DNA of 64,000 nucleotides from an uncultured Colwellia sp. (lineage in GTDB: Bacteria; Pseudomonadota; Gammaproteobacteria; Enterobacterales; Alteromonadaceae): the NCBI GenBank assembly GCA_913063325.1, contig CAJXYE010000005.1, positions 57,332-121,331 of the forward strand, in the 5' to 3' direction. Below the pieces are notes generated by a model. The model ran no database searches. It had not been told where the DNA came from and saw nothing but the letters and a program-made list of their open reading frames with translations. Of this stretch, positions 27,912 to 37,409 are shown piece by piece. A program made the translations under genes and the position numbers. How positions within the stretch are numbered: position 1 is the first letter of the stretch; the number at the start of each line of letters is the position of its first letter.

Positions 27912-29825
27912 TTAAGTTTTACTGTTATCCATGAAAAAGTTCACGTTACTTAATTCCATAAGATACTCACGCTTAGCGTGTTTATTTTCTGCTAACTTAT
28001 CTAAATCACCAATTAACGTCATTAGTTTTTTATGAGAATGGTGGTTTGTTCGCTTAAAATCTTCTGGTTTTCCTTCGTTAGCGATACGCTCTTTTTTATC
28101 CATCGTATAGCTACTTTCTGTGTTTTCCAGCCAAATATCATTAATTAGACGGATGTTGCTCTCATTCGCTATCTTTTCATTAAATGCCATTTGCAGTTCA
28201 TATTGATTCGTTTTAGGGTTAAATAGATAACTTTCTTTACTAACATCTACTTGGTGTTTTTGATCAAGTCCAACCAATGCTTGATTTTTGACTGCGGTAC
28301 CAATGTTGTAGCTTTCTGTTTTGTCATAGTAATCAGGCCGGGTAAGCTGATAATCTAAATGAGTCGCTACTGTTTTACTTTGAGTTACCCCGGTTAATTT
28401 TCCTGATTTGTGTTGCTGGGTGATTTGCTCTAACTCTACGCTAATTTTAGGGGCCAGTTCTCGTCGGTTTTGTGGCTCTCTTGAAAATGAAAATTTAGCA
28501 TCAAAATCTGCTAGTTTAGAAATGCCAGTACCTAAGGTATTATTCGTTTCGCTGCCAAGTCCTTGATAGCGAGGATCATTTGTGACCATGTTATCGACTA
28601 ACTCTGCGACCATTGCTCGGCCATCAGTGAATTGTTGAGCAGCGACTGACTCTATATTACTATAACGCTGCGCTGCCGATGACATACTAGCAAAAGCGCC
28701 TTTAAAAATAGCAAAGCCTTGTTGCATTTTTAAATCGCCTTTTTTACTCAACGCAGATGTTTTATTTTCGCCTTTACTATTCTGCCGACTATCTTCCAAA
28801 TTTTTATCTAAGGTGGCTATATATTGCTGCATTTGTTTTACGTCTTTACCGCCAAAAGTAGACATATCTAACGAGAAATCTATTTCATTAACCCCCGCTT
28901 GAGACGTAAACGTAAGCGCTTGTTGATTTGATTGTTGGTCGACGTGGTAACTTAGATCAAGATTATTTTCAGGGTCGCCAAATTGTTGATTTTCAGTCGT
29001 CGAAAAAGACACATCAAAACCAGATAACTGTTGGTGATTAAAAGCAGTCAAGAAACCTACGTTAAATTCGGATTGGCCTGCAGGAACATATTTACTGTAT
29101 GAATTTTGACTTACTTTAAAAAATTCATCAGCCATATCGCCAACCCCTGACAATATTTCGGTCAGTGCCTGATGTTCGGCTTCTGACAAGTCACCCTCAA
29201 CTTGATAGCTAAGACTAAAACCATCGACTGTTTTACCCGTGTTTTCATCATAACCTTGCGATGAATTAAAGGTGATATTGATAATGTCGCCTTCCTTAGT
29301 TTTAACTGAAAGTTCGAAACTGTAGTTGTCGTTATCCTCATTATCTGTACGATTCAAACTTTCCAGATAAGAGCCAAGCGCCCGTTCAACACGCTGTTCA
29401 CTCGAGGCTAAAAATGATTCTTGCTTATGGCCCAATTGCCCTAAGCTAGCTAATATATCACTGGTATTGGCGTAAGCTCTATGAATATCTTTTACCGATT
29501 TATTCAAACGGTTCATTAGACCATCGCTATTCTCATTGTTGAGCAAACCTTCTTGTTGATTGCTTATCACTGTGCGTAAAGCTAATTCTTTGTCTGAATA
29601 TTTGTAATCGAAGACTGTAGGTGCACTTGTTATAGTGAGCAGTGAAGATAATTCTTGGTGAAGTAGTTGTTCTACTTTTTCTTCATCAAAATGACTCAAT
29701 AGCTCTTGAATCATTTTTGGTGCAATATTTTTAAGTTCATCGGTGAGAGTCAGGTCTTGTTCATTGACGGGTCGAGCAAGGGATGTTTTTAAATCTAAAG
29801 GGCTGTTTAATAAATTGTTAATCAT
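27912..29825 (-). CDS. large soluble protein of unknown function
   Basis: The protein is about 637 aa from the ATG at 29825, which has AAGGA at ideal spacing; an in-frame TTG six codons upstream is not needed. There is no signal peptide or membrane segment. The middle (about 165-330) is beta-rich with repeated F-x-L/V-S strands (NVGFLTAFNHQQLSGFDVSF; LDLSYHVDQQSNQQALTF). The sides are helical, and the composition is rich in Asn, Gln, Ser and Asp. I do not recognise the family. The sequence suggests a self-repeating beta structure, perhaps an adhesin-like or secreted-without-signal protein. It stands alone between convergent and distant neighbours. Confidence 0.75.
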   Translation of the reverse strand: MINNLLNSPLDLKTSLARPVNEQDLTLTDELKNIAPKMIQELLSHFDEEKVEQLLHQELSSLLTITSAPTVFDYKYSDKELALRTVISNQQEGLLNNENSDGLMNRLNKSVKDIHRAYANTSDILASLGQLGHKQESFLASSEQRVERALGSYLESLNRTDNEDNDNYSFELSVKTKEGDIINITFNSSQGYDENTGKTVDGFSLSYQVEGDLSEAEHQALTEILSGVGDMADEFFKVSQNSYSKYVPAGQSEFNVGFLTAFNHQQLSGFDVSFSTTENQQFGDPENNLDLSYHVDQQSNQQALTFTSQAGVNEIDFSLDMSTFGGKDVKQMQQYIATLDKNLEDSRQNSKGENKTSALSKKGDLKMQQGFAIFKGAFASMSSAAQRYSNIESVAAQQFTDGRAMVAELVDNMVTNDPRYQGLGSETNNTLGTGISKLADFDAKFSFSREPQNRRELAPKISVELEQITQQHKSGKLTGVTQSKTVATHLDYQLTRPDYYDKTESYNIGTAVKNQALVGLDQKHQVDVSKESYLFNPKTNQYELQMAFNEKIANESNIRLINDIWLENTESSYTMDKKERIANEGKPEDFKRTNHHSHKKLMTLIGDLDKLAENKHAKREYLMELSNVNFFMDNSKT

Positions 29826-30254
29826 GATTATCCTTAATCGCAAACCCAGGTTAAGTATATATCGGTCATAAAGCTAAATGCTTTAACTTTTAACAAGGGG
29901 ACTTTGTTCTAGCGGTTGTTGAAATTTTGAGATTACTTTTGCAGTGAATTGTTGGTGTTTATACAAGGTAGAGTCTTTGTCATGTGGTTGTCCACATAAA
30001 ATGCCAAACAAAAGTTGTTCGAAGGATTTGGCTAAAAGCGATTTATTTTTTGTCGAGTAGTTTTGCTTAGAATGACTAAACTACATACTTCTAGCCGTGA
30101 CTAAAATGCTATTATCTTGAACAGAAGTTAACCCTGAAAGATCAACCTCTCCTCTATGGATTGAGTGAATACATTGTAGGTTTTAGGTATGAAAACTCAA
30201 GTCTAGTGCTAATTACCCATGACTTGAGGTTTATTTATTAGAAAAAGTGCTATG
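29826..30254. other. spacer holding the proA terminator
   Basis: About 430 bases have no gene. The right part contains a hairpin (CTCAAGTC at 30196-30203 with GACTTGAG at 30221-30228) that should end proBA transcription on the minus strand. The left part should hold the promoter of the 637-aa gene; no clear box could be picked. Confidence 0.5.
30196..30228 (-). terminator. terminator hairpin after proA
   Basis: An 8-bp perfect stem (CTCAAGTC/GACTTGAG), extended by flanking A and T residues, lies 27 bp beyond the proA stop. On the minus strand it is followed by TTTTC. Confidence 0.6.
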
Positions 30255-31511
30255 CTAAATTCGAATTTGTCCATCTCCAAACACCACAAATTTCTCTGTA
30301 GTTAATGCTTCTAATCCCATCGGACCATAAGCATGTAACTTACTCGTTGAAATACCTATTTCAGAGCCTAAACCCAATTGATTTCCATCAGAAAAGCGTG
30401 AAGATGCATTGACCATCACGACAGAGGAATTTATTTGGCGAACAAATTTTTGAGTTCGTGAAATATCTTGGCTGATTATTACTTCAGTATGATCTGAAGT
30501 AAATTCATTGATATGGCTAATTCCCATATCAAAGCTACTCACTACCTTAACCGCAATTTCTTGCGCTAAGTACTCTGCTTGGTAATCTTCTTCGGTTGCT
30601 AGCTCAGCGTTAGCAAAATAACCAATGCTGTTTTTACAGGCATGCACTTTAACTTGCGCAGCATCATTCAATGCTTTCGCCGCTAATGGCAGGAAGCTTG
30701 CACTTATATCGCCATGTACTAATACCGTTTCAAAAGCATTGCAAGCACTAGGCTTCTGCGTTTTGCCATTGACTAAAATGTCGATAGCTTTGTCTAAATC
30801 AGCATATTTATCGATATATAAGTGACACACGCCTTTGTAGTGCTGAATAACAGGGATACGACTGTTTTCGCTCACATAACGAATAAGGCCTTCACCTCCA
30901 CGTGGTATAACTAAGTCAATGGTGTCACTTTGTTGCAGTAGTTGCTCAATGATACTGCGGCTAGTATCAGGAATTACGCTGACGATATTTTCATCTATAT
31001 CATGTTCAGTTAATACTTGATGTAAGCAACGGGCAATGGCTAGATTAGAGTGAATAGCTTCAGAGCCACCACGTAAAATAACGGCGTTACCTGATTTAAT
31101 ACACAAAGCCGCGGCTTCAGCGGTAACATTAGGTCGGGCCTCGTATATCATAGCAATAACACCAAGTGGAATACGCATTTTACCGACTTGTATGCCATTA
31201 GGGCGTAATGATAATTTATCAATATCGCCAATAGGATCCGCTAAGGCTACAATCTCGCGAATCGCTGAGCCAATCTCTTTAATGCCTTGTTCTGTTAAAA
31301 CGAGTCTATCAAGCATAGCTTGCGACAAGCCTTTCTCACGACCTGCGGTGATATCTTTACTATTTTCTTGAATTATAATGTCACTATTGTTTTCAATAGC
31401 TGTGGCAATGGCATTTAGTAGGGCGTTTTTTTCACTACTGTTCAGTTGTGCGGCGGCTCTGCTTGCTGTTTTCGCTTTTTTTGCCATAGTGGCGATATTA
31501 AAGTCGGTCAT
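30255..31511 (-). CDS. proA: gamma-glutamyl phosphate reductase (proline biosynthesis)
   Basis: The 418-aa enzyme reduces gamma-glutamyl phosphate to glutamate semialdehyde with NADPH. It is an aldehyde dehydrogenase-type fold with the catalytic Cys in KPSACNAFET, and typical ProA blocks PLGVIAMIYEARPNVT, LRGGSEAIHSN and LGSEIGISTSKLHAYGPMGL. Length is normal. It is downstream of proB in the same direction, separated by 98 bp that contain a small inverted-repeat element, and probably co-transcribed. A terminator follows. Confidence 0.97.
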   Translation of the reverse strand: MTDFNIATMAKKAKTASRAAAQLNSSEKNALLNAIATAIENNSDIIIQENSKDITAGREKGLSQAMLDRLVLTEQGIKEIGSAIREIVALADPIGDIDKLSLRPNGIQVGKMRIPLGVIAMIYEARPNVTAEAAALCIKSGNAVILRGGSEAIHSNLAIARCLHQVLTEHDIDENIVSVIPDTSRSIIEQLLQQSDTIDLVIPRGGEGLIRYVSENSRIPVIQHYKGVCHLYIDKYADLDKAIDILVNGKTQKPSACNAFETVLVHGDISASFLPLAAKALNDAAQVKVHACKNSIGYFANAELATEEDYQAEYLAQEIAVKVVSSFDMGISHINEFTSDHTEVIISQDISRTQKFVRQINSSVVMVNASSRFSDGNQLGLGSEIGISTSKLHAYGPMGLEALTTEKFVVFGDGQIRI

Positions 31512-31542
31512 TTTGCTACTCGTATCAAAAATTTTAAGTGTT

Positions 31543-31602
31543 TATACCTGTTACCAATCAAAGTGCACTCTGAAACCTGCATCTTGAATGGTAACGGCTA
31601 TA
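31543..31602. repeat. 60-bp inverted-repeat element between proB and proA
   Basis: The 25-bp left arm (31543-31567) and right arm (31578-31602) match at about 20 of 25 positions, leaving a 10-base centre. The arm TATACCTGTTACCAATCAAA also appears at 63925 with two changes, and resembles the ends of the element at 44090-44399. It looks like a core-less derivative of that family. As RNA it would form a long hairpin in the proBA transcript. Confidence 0.75.
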
Positions 31603-31609
31603 GGTTAAA

Positions 31610-32707
31610 TTATAAAATAACCATATCATCGCGATGTACAGCAACTTCACCATAGTCATGCCCTAAAATAGCGATGATGTCATTACTGTGTTTTCCCATA
31701 ATTCTTTTCAAATCATAGTGACTATATAAAGTTATACCTTTGGCGACTACCGTATTACTTTGTGCGTCTATAAGGTCGATTGCATCACCGGCTTTAAATC
31801 TATTAGTCACTGACTTTATACCTGCGGGCAACAGAGACGCGCCTTTATTAACAATGGCATTAACAGCACCAGGGTCGAGTTTAATTTTACCTCGACTTTT
31901 TAAGGTATGTTTTAACCAATGTTTTTTCGCAGTAATAATCTCTTTATCAGCGGCAAAACGGGTGCCCGGATTAACTTGCGCTAAAAGAGAGCTAAATACC
32001 TCGCTTTTAGTACCATTGATAATATAAGTATTGATGCCGTGTTCTACGGCTTTTTCAGCGGCTTCTATTTTTGTTTTCATGCCTCCCATAGCTAAAGGGT
32101 TACGACTTGTGCCTGCCATGGCATATATTTCGTCAGTGATTTTATCAATATTGGGAATTAATACGGCATCGTCATGGATATTTGGGTCTTTGGTAAAGAC
32201 CCCATCAATATCACTTAAAATGAATAAACTATCAGCCTCACAGGCTTGGGCAACTAATGCAGCAAGATTGTCATTATCGCCTATAGAAAGTGCTTTAGTG
32301 GTAACAGTATCATTCTCATTAACAATCGGTAGTACACCATTGGCTAATTGAATTTTAATCGTTTCTTGAATGCTAATAAAACGTTCTCTATCAGCTAAAT
32401 CATTTTGGGTAATGAGTATCTGGCTACAAGGTACATCAAAAAAACGTTGCCAATTCGCCATCATTTGCATTTGTCCTACGCTGGACATAGCTTTTTTAGT
32501 GGAGAGTGATAGTTTTGGGGAGCCATGTTGAATGACAGTACGCCCAGCGGCGACGCCTCCAGAAGAGACTAATATTATCTCTTTACCTTGCTGTTGGCAG
32601 GTGGTTATAAATTGTGCTATTGCTAATGTGTACTGACCGCTACAACCATCGCTAGTGGGTGCGACTAAGGCACTACCAACTTTGATTACAGCTCTATTAA
32701 AATTCAT
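31610..32707 (-). CDS. proB: glutamate 5-kinase (proline biosynthesis)
   Basis: The 365-aa protein has an N-terminal amino-acid kinase domain (about 1-255; VIKVGSALVAP, ILVSSGGVAAG, IVNENDTV, LFILSDIDGVF) and a C-terminal PUA domain (about 275-360; GKIKLDPGAVNAIVNKGASL). It phosphorylates glutamate, the committed and usually proline-inhibited step. AAGGAGATAC precedes the ATG. It is first in a proBA operon. Confidence 0.97.
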   Translation of the reverse strand: MNFNRAVIKVGSALVAPTSDGCSGQYTLAIAQFITTCQQQGKEIILVSSGGVAAGRTVIQHGSPKLSLSTKKAMSSVGQMQMMANWQRFFDVPCSQILITQNDLADRERFISIQETIKIQLANGVLPIVNENDTVTTKALSIGDNDNLAALVAQACEADSLFILSDIDGVFTKDPNIHDDAVLIPNIDKITDEIYAMAGTSRNPLAMGGMKTKIEAAEKAVEHGINTYIINGTKSEVFSSLLAQVNPGTRFAADKEIITAKKHWLKHTLKSRGKIKLDPGAVNAIVNKGASLLPAGIKSVTNRFKAGDAIDLIDAQSNTVVAKGITLYSHYDLKRIMGKHSNDIIAILGHDYGEVAVHRDDMVIL

Positions 32708-33056
32708 TGTATCTCCTTTGTTACACTGATTTAAGTATGCAACAAATTGAGTAAAAACTCAATTATTAAGAGAAATATTCATTTTATAAAAAGATGAAAT
32801 ATATGTTTTTAGTCGCTTTAGCAGCTATATGTGGCGAACTAAGTATTTTATATGGTTAGGTAGTGACAAAATGCTGAAATAGTTTGTTATAAAATAAAAG
32901 TGATCGCTTTTTGTTCATTTTGTATTTTGTATGGGCAGCACTGAATTAATATTAGATTGGCCTGTTAGCAGGCAATAAAAAAATATAATTATTAGTTAAA
33001 TCATGATTAAATAACACTATCCGTGTTACTTATCTATTATTAGTTCTTATTAATAT
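32708..33056. other. divergent promoter region of proB and yihG
   Basis: About 350 AT-rich bases have no supported gene. A 21-codon hydrophobic frame (32794 onward) and a small CCTG/CAGG hairpin near 32961-32974 followed by seven A residues are the only features; the hairpin could be a minor terminator on the minus strand. Confidence 0.4.
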
Positions 33057-33968
33057 ATGCTAAATTTTTTACCTGCGAAACTGATCGGTTTTTTATCCTT
33101 CTCTCTTTATATCCTTAATACTATATTTTGGTTGATACCCATTTTAGTTTTCTCACTTTTTAAAGCTTTAATTCCATTACGTTTTTCTAAGAAAATATTT
33201 AGCTATTTACTTGATTTGATGGCAAGTAACTGGGTTGCGACCAATAGTCTTATTCAAAATATATTCACCAAAACCACTATTGTGGTGACTGGGTTAGAAG
33301 AATTGAAAATTAACGACTGGTATTTAGTGTTAGCTAACCACCAAAGCTGGGTTGATATTGTGATATTACAACGGGCTTTACATGGCAACATCCCCTTTTT
33401 AAAGTTTTTCCTAAAAAAAGAACTGATTTATGTACCGTTATTAGGTTTGGCTTGGTGGGCACTCGACTTTCCTTTCATGAAACGATATAGCCAAGCTTTT
33501 TTGAAGAAAAACCCCCACTTACGTGGTAAAGATTTAGAAACGACGCGAAATGCTTGTGCTAAGTTTAAGCACAAGCCAGTGAGTGTGATGAACTTCATTG
33601 AAGGGACGCGTTTTAGTCAAAAAAAGCATGACAAACAAGGCTCTCCTTTTCAATATTTACTGAAACCCAAATCGGGAGGTATCTCTTTTGTACTCGATGC
33701 TATGGGAGAGCATTTGACTAAAATTGTCGATGTGACGATTTATTACCCTGACGGTATTCCAAACTTTAGTGATTTTGTCTACGGACAAGTTGAAACGGTA
33801 TACATGGACATCCATACCTTAGATATAAAGAGTGAGTTAGGGCATATCGATTTTTCAGACCGTAATGATAGAGTCGCTTTTCAAAAATGGTTAACCAAAT
33901 TTTGGCATGATAAAGATGCTCGGCTTGAAAAAATGAAACAGCAATACAGCTGCCCCAGTGATAAATAA
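33057..33968 (+). CDS. yihG: 1-acylglycerol-3-phosphate acyltransferase-like protein YihG
   Basis: The 303-aa protein has N-terminal hydrophobic segments (about 8-38) and the PlsC-type acyltransferase motifs NHQSWVD (H-x4-D) and FIEGTR. The block between (FLKFFLKKELIYVPLLGLAW, then WALDFPFMKRYS) closely follows YihG of E. coli. It transfers acyl groups in phospholipid synthesis at the inner membrane and is thought to adjust acyl composition. It lies 68 bp before the MscS gene in the same direction and may form a membrane-related operon with the next two genes. Confidence 0.9.
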   Translation: MLNFLPAKLIGFLSFSLYILNTIFWLIPILVFSLFKALIPLRFSKKIFSYLLDLMASNWVATNSLIQNIFTKTTIVVTGLEELKINDWYLVLANHQSWVDIVILQRALHGNIPFLKFFLKKELIYVPLLGLAWWALDFPFMKRYSQAFLKKNPHLRGKDLETTRNACAKFKHKPVSVMNFIEGTRFSQKKHDKQGSPFQYLLKPKSGGISFVLDAMGEHLTKIVDVTIYYPDGIPNFSDFVYGQVETVYMDIHTLDIKSELGHIDFSDRNDRVAFQKWLTKFWHDKDARLEKMKQQYSCPSDK

Positions 33969-34036
33969 AAATTAAGGTTATTAAATTAACTTAATCAACT
34001 TGGTATTACTTGCCTACAAAATGATAGGAGCAGTCG

Positions 34037-35290
34037 ATGAACGAATTGATCAGTATGTGGTTGAGTGAGCAAGGTCTAAGCGCTAACTATATAGTAAGTG
34101 GCGCAATTGCCGTAGGTATAGGGTTAATTTTTTTGGTTGCTGGACTTAGCTACTACATTGCTAAACACCAAATACTAAAGTTGGTTAATAAGGTAATCAT
34201 CAAGAGTAAAAATACTTGGGATGACGCCTTGATAGAGCATAACGTGCTTAATAGAATGACCTTGCTAGTGCCTTTACTTTTAATCTTATTTTTAACACCA
34301 TTAATTTTAGAGTCTGATAGTCTTGCAAGTAACTTACTTATTTTATTAAGTAAGGTATTTCTTTCTTTTCAAATAGTTCGCTCTATTAGCGCCTTGTTAA
34401 ATGTCAGTCGCAGTATATACCAAGAAAGCGCCAAACAGCGCTTTCTCCCACTAAACGCCATCATTCAAATAATAAAATTAGCTTTGTATTTAGTGATGAC
34501 TATTGTCATCATTTCGCTGATTATTAATCGCTCCCCTATTTATCTACTCAGTGGTTTGGGTGCTTTGACCGCGGTATTATTGTTAGTATTTCAAGACACC
34601 ATCAAAGGTTTGGTCGCTAGTATTCAAATTTCTGCGAATAGAATGGTTGTTGCAGGTGACTGGGTTGAATTACCCAAATATGGTGCCGATGGTGATGTGC
34701 TAGAAATAGGCTTAAGTACGGTAAAAATAGAGAATTTTGATAAAACCATTACCACAGTACCGACCTATGCTCTGATTAGTGGTTCCTTTAAAAACTGGCG
34801 TAATATGTACCATACGGGGGCAAGGCGCATTAAACGTACGGTTATTATTGATATTTCGAGCATTGACTTTTACAGTGCTGAAAAAATTAATCAACTGACT
34901 AATGCGAATTTATTAGAAGATTATCTGTCAGGTAAAAAGCAAGAACTTGCTTTGAATACTCAAGAAAAAAACGGCGACGATGTGGTTGAGTCGTTCAATT
35001 CTATGAATAGCCGACAACTGACTAATATAGGAACATTTCGCGCTTATATTACCCAATATTTACAGAAAAACCCTCAAATCCGAGATGATCTAACGTGTAT
35101 GGTTAGGCAATTGGCGGCTACTGAAGCGGGTTTGCCACTTGAAATATACTGCTTTGCTAATACGACTGATTGGCTTGATTACGAAGCAATCCAAGCTGAT
35201 ATATTTGACCACCTTTTTGCTATCGCGCCGCAATTTGATTTGCGCGTTTTTCAGCTCCCAAGTGGCCATGATTGGCAACAAAATTTATAA
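34037..35290 (+). CDS. ybdG: mechanosensitive channel, YbdG/MscS family
   Basis: The 417-aa protein has five N-terminal membrane segments (first about 17-40; pore-lining last about 180-205, with SGLGALTAVLLLVFQDTIKG) and then an MscS beta domain (GDWVELPKYGADGDVLEIGL, TVPTYALISGSFKNW). The long loop before the final alpha/beta region (about 265-335) is typical of YbdG-type channels rather than MscS itself. It probably releases solutes on hypo-osmotic shock. AGGAG lies upstream of the ATG. Confidence 0.88.
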   Translation: MNELISMWLSEQGLSANYIVSGAIAVGIGLIFLVAGLSYYIAKHQILKLVNKVIIKSKNTWDDALIEHNVLNRMTLLVPLLLILFLTPLILESDSLASNLLILLSKVFLSFQIVRSISALLNVSRSIYQESAKQRFLPLNAIIQIIKLALYLVMTIVIISLIINRSPIYLLSGLGALTAVLLLVFQDTIKGLVASIQISANRMVVAGDWVELPKYGADGDVLEIGLSTVKIENFDKTITTVPTYALISGSFKNWRNMYHTGARRIKRTVIIDISSIDFYSAEKINQLTNANLLEDYLSGKKQELALNTQEKNGDDVVESFNSMNSRQLTNIGTFRAYITQYLQKNPQIRDDLTCMVRQLAATEAGLPLEIYCFANTTDWLDYEAIQADIFDHLFAIAPQFDLRVFQLPSGHDWQQNL

Positions 35291-35304
35291 CTGAGAGTAT
35301 TTAA

Positions 35305-35856
35305 ATGAAGTCCATTGAAGAGCAATTAGCACGATATAAAAGTGTGCACTTAAATCAAAAAAATATTAACACCCATTTTATTGGTGTGCCTTTGATCGTT
35401 TTTGCGGTAACTCTACTGCTGAGTACTATTACATTTGAAATCACCATGGATGACGTTTTTAGTACGCCTGTTACTCTCAACTTTACTTTAGCGATGGCCA
35501 TATTTTCAGTCATAGCTCTATATTATATTGCTTTGCACCGTTTATTAGCTCTGGGTATGCTGGTTTATATTTTAGTTAATTTGTTTGCTGCGCAAATATT
35601 TAAGAGTACAGAAGGGGTAGTCACTATTGCTGTGGGCATATTTGTTGTTGGCTGGATTATTCAGTTTATTGGTCATTATTATGAAAAAGCGAAACCAGCT
35701 TTTGTTGATGACTTGAGTCAGTTTCTTATCGGACCGTTATTTTTAATGGCTGAAGTATATTTTGTCTTAGGTTTAGAGCCAGTATTAAAGGCAGATGTTA
35801 CCTCACTCGCCGTTGAAAAACGTAAAGCATTAGAAGAGAGCAAACGTACGAAATAG
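35305..35856 (+). CDS. Mpo1-like (DUF962) membrane protein
   Basis: The 183-aa protein has four hydrophobic helices and the Mpo1/YGL010w signature: N-terminal Y-x-x-x-H-x-x-x-x-N-x-x-x-H-x-x-G-x-P (YKSVHLNQKNINTHFIGVP), central WIIQFIGHYYEKAKPA and C-terminal QFLIGPLFLMAEV. In yeast the family is an iron-dependent dioxygenase that alpha-oxidises 2-hydroxy fatty acids; the His residues are conserved here. It lies 14 bp after the channel gene, so co-transcription is likely. A role in lipid turnover fits the yihG neighbour (inference). Confidence 0.85.
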   Translation: MKSIEEQLARYKSVHLNQKNINTHFIGVPLIVFAVTLLLSTITFEITMDDVFSTPVTLNFTLAMAIFSVIALYYIALHRLLALGMLVYILVNLFAAQIFKSTEGVVTIAVGIFVVGWIIQFIGHYYEKAKPAFVDDLSQFLIGPLFLMAEVYFVLGLEPVLKADVTSLAVEKRKALEESKRTK

Positions 35857-36024
35857 TCTTAGGAAATTTTATATTCAAATGACTATGGATTTATAAGCAT
35901 TTGATATAGTAATGGCTGCCTAATGCCAGCCATTGACAAACTTAAAGGGACTCATTGAACCTTAGAGTTACATCGTAAGATGTTTTCTTATGTAGACAGG
36001 CCCTACAAGTCATTGGCGAATAAA

Positions 36025-36882
36025 CTATCTTTGTCTCATTACACCTTCTTGCATGGTTGAGGCAACTAATTGACCTTGACGATTATAGATTTGACCTCTA
36101 ACTAGCCCTCGGCCATTACTCGCAGAAGGGCTGTCCATACAATAAAGTAACCAATCATCAAAGCGGAATGGGCGATGGAACCACATGGCGTGGTCTATAG
36201 TGGCTATTTGGAAGTTTGGCTGCCAATGACTTGCTCCGTGGGGTAACAATGCTGTCGGTAAGAAATGAAAATCTGACGTATAAGCCAGCATATAGGTGTG
36301 TATGCCTAAGTCATCAGGTAAATCACCGTTAGCTTTTATCCACATTTGATTCACTGAATCTGTTGGTGTCGGCTGTAACCAGTTGTATTGCTGTACAGGT
36401 CGCATATCAATAGGTTTTTCAGCCAAAAATTTTTCGCGCAGTGACTCGGGAATGTATTGTTGATTTGCTTTTATATAATCAGTAAATGACGGGAGATCTT
36501 CTGGGGCCGTAACTTTAGGCATAGTATCTTGATGTTCAAAGCCCTCTTCTGTGTGTTGAAATGACGCCGTCATATAAAATATGGCTTTACCATTTTGTAC
36601 TGCTTGCACTCTACGGGTACTAAAACTCGAGCCATCACGAATGACTTCTACTTCATAGACAACAGGTAAACTAGCGTCACCAGGCCGCAAAAAGTAAGAA
36701 TGCAGAGAATGAACAAAGCGATTTTCCGCAATTGTTTCTTGAGCCGCTGAAAGGGCTTGGCCCATTACTTGACCACCAAATAGAGCCTTATAACCTAAAT
36801 CTTGGCTTTGACCTCGATAGATGCCTTGCTCAATAACCTCTAATTTTAATAATGCAGATAATTCATCCAATACACGTGTCAT
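36025..36882 (-). CDS. tesB: acyl-CoA thioesterase II
   Basis: The 285-aa protein is a double hot-dog fold with all TesB landmarks: GLYRGQSQ-like GIYRGQSQ, FGGQVMGQALSAAQET, VHSLHSYFLRPGD, IDHAMWFHRPFRFDDW (catalytic Asp region) and the C-terminal STMQEGVMR with the catalytic Gln. It hydrolyses a broad range of medium- and long-chain acyl-CoAs. Monocistronic; AAGGTAAAAAA precedes the ATG on the minus strand. Confidence 0.95.
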   Translation of the reverse strand: MTRVLDELSALLKLEVIEQGIYRGQSQDLGYKALFGGQVMGQALSAAQETIAENRFVHSLHSYFLRPGDASLPVVYEVEVIRDGSSFSTRRVQAVQNGKAIFYMTASFQHTEEGFEHQDTMPKVTAPEDLPSFTDYIKANQQYIPESLREKFLAEKPIDMRPVQQYNWLQPTPTDSVNQMWIKANGDLPDDLGIHTYMLAYTSDFHFLPTALLPHGASHWQPNFQIATIDHAMWFHRPFRFDDWLLYCMDSPSASNGRGLVRGQIYNRQGQLVASTMQEGVMRQR

Positions 36883-37025
36883 TTTTTTACCTTATATTTC
36901 AAAGACTACTTGGCTGAACACCAATTATTTCAATGTAGATAGTGTAATCGCTATTGATGTTACATGTAAAGTAGGTTAACTTTTGTTCAAATAATAAAGC
37001 ATAATTGAACTGGGAAGAGAAAATT

Positions 37026-37283
37026 ATGGCTGCAGCAATGCACAAAGTTGACTTATCGGAAAGGCGAGAGCCAACGGTAGGGGACTTCGATGATTTATGG
37101 GAAGAACTAACATTAGCACAAAAATTTGCTGCTAGTAGTTTAACGCAATTTGGTTATAGACTTAACTTTATTCGAGACTTCCATGATACGCATATAGCAA
37201 TTCTAACTTGTAATGAAAATGTCGTTGTGATCAGTAAAGGGGGGGAAATTAATACCCACCCAAATATTAAGACACGTCTTTAA
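37026..37283 (+). CDS. small conserved hypothetical protein
   Basis: This product is about 85 aa from the ATG at 37026, with GGGAAGAGA just before it; an in-frame TTG seven codons upstream is less likely because it would place the ribosome site inside the gene. Soluble, with distinctive FDDLWEELTLAQKFAASSLT and LRL-type C-terminus. Short proteins of this kind are widespread in marine gammaproteobacteria, but I know of no function. A strong terminator follows. Confidence 0.7.
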   Translation: MAAAMHKVDLSERREPTVGDFDDLWEELTLAQKFAASSLTQFGYRLNFIRDFHDTHIAILTCNENVVVISKGGEINTHPNIKTRL

Positions 37284-37299
37284 GTTACTAAGTTTTGCA

Positions 37300-37324
37300 A
37301 AAAGCGCCTATTGGCGCTTTTTTT
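37300..37324 (+). terminator. rho-independent terminator
   Basis: AAAAGCGCC (37300-37308) pairs with GGCGCTTTT (37313-37321) around a 4-base loop, followed by more T residues. Confidence 0.9.
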
Positions 37325-37409
37325 GTGTCTTTTTTCTGCTTTTTAAGGTTTTTCACCTATTAATAACGTAAAATAGCGACAATTAATTAGTAAAAAAGTA
37401 ATTGTAACT

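Noticed and set aside
32031..32351. 106-codon plus-strand frame
   Set aside because: Antisense to proB; composition is typical of a shadow frame.
32794..32859. 21-codon hydrophobic frame (MKYMFLVALAAICGELSILY)
   Set aside because: It resembles a small membrane peptide, but has no ribosome site and no comparative support, so it is not listed as a gene.
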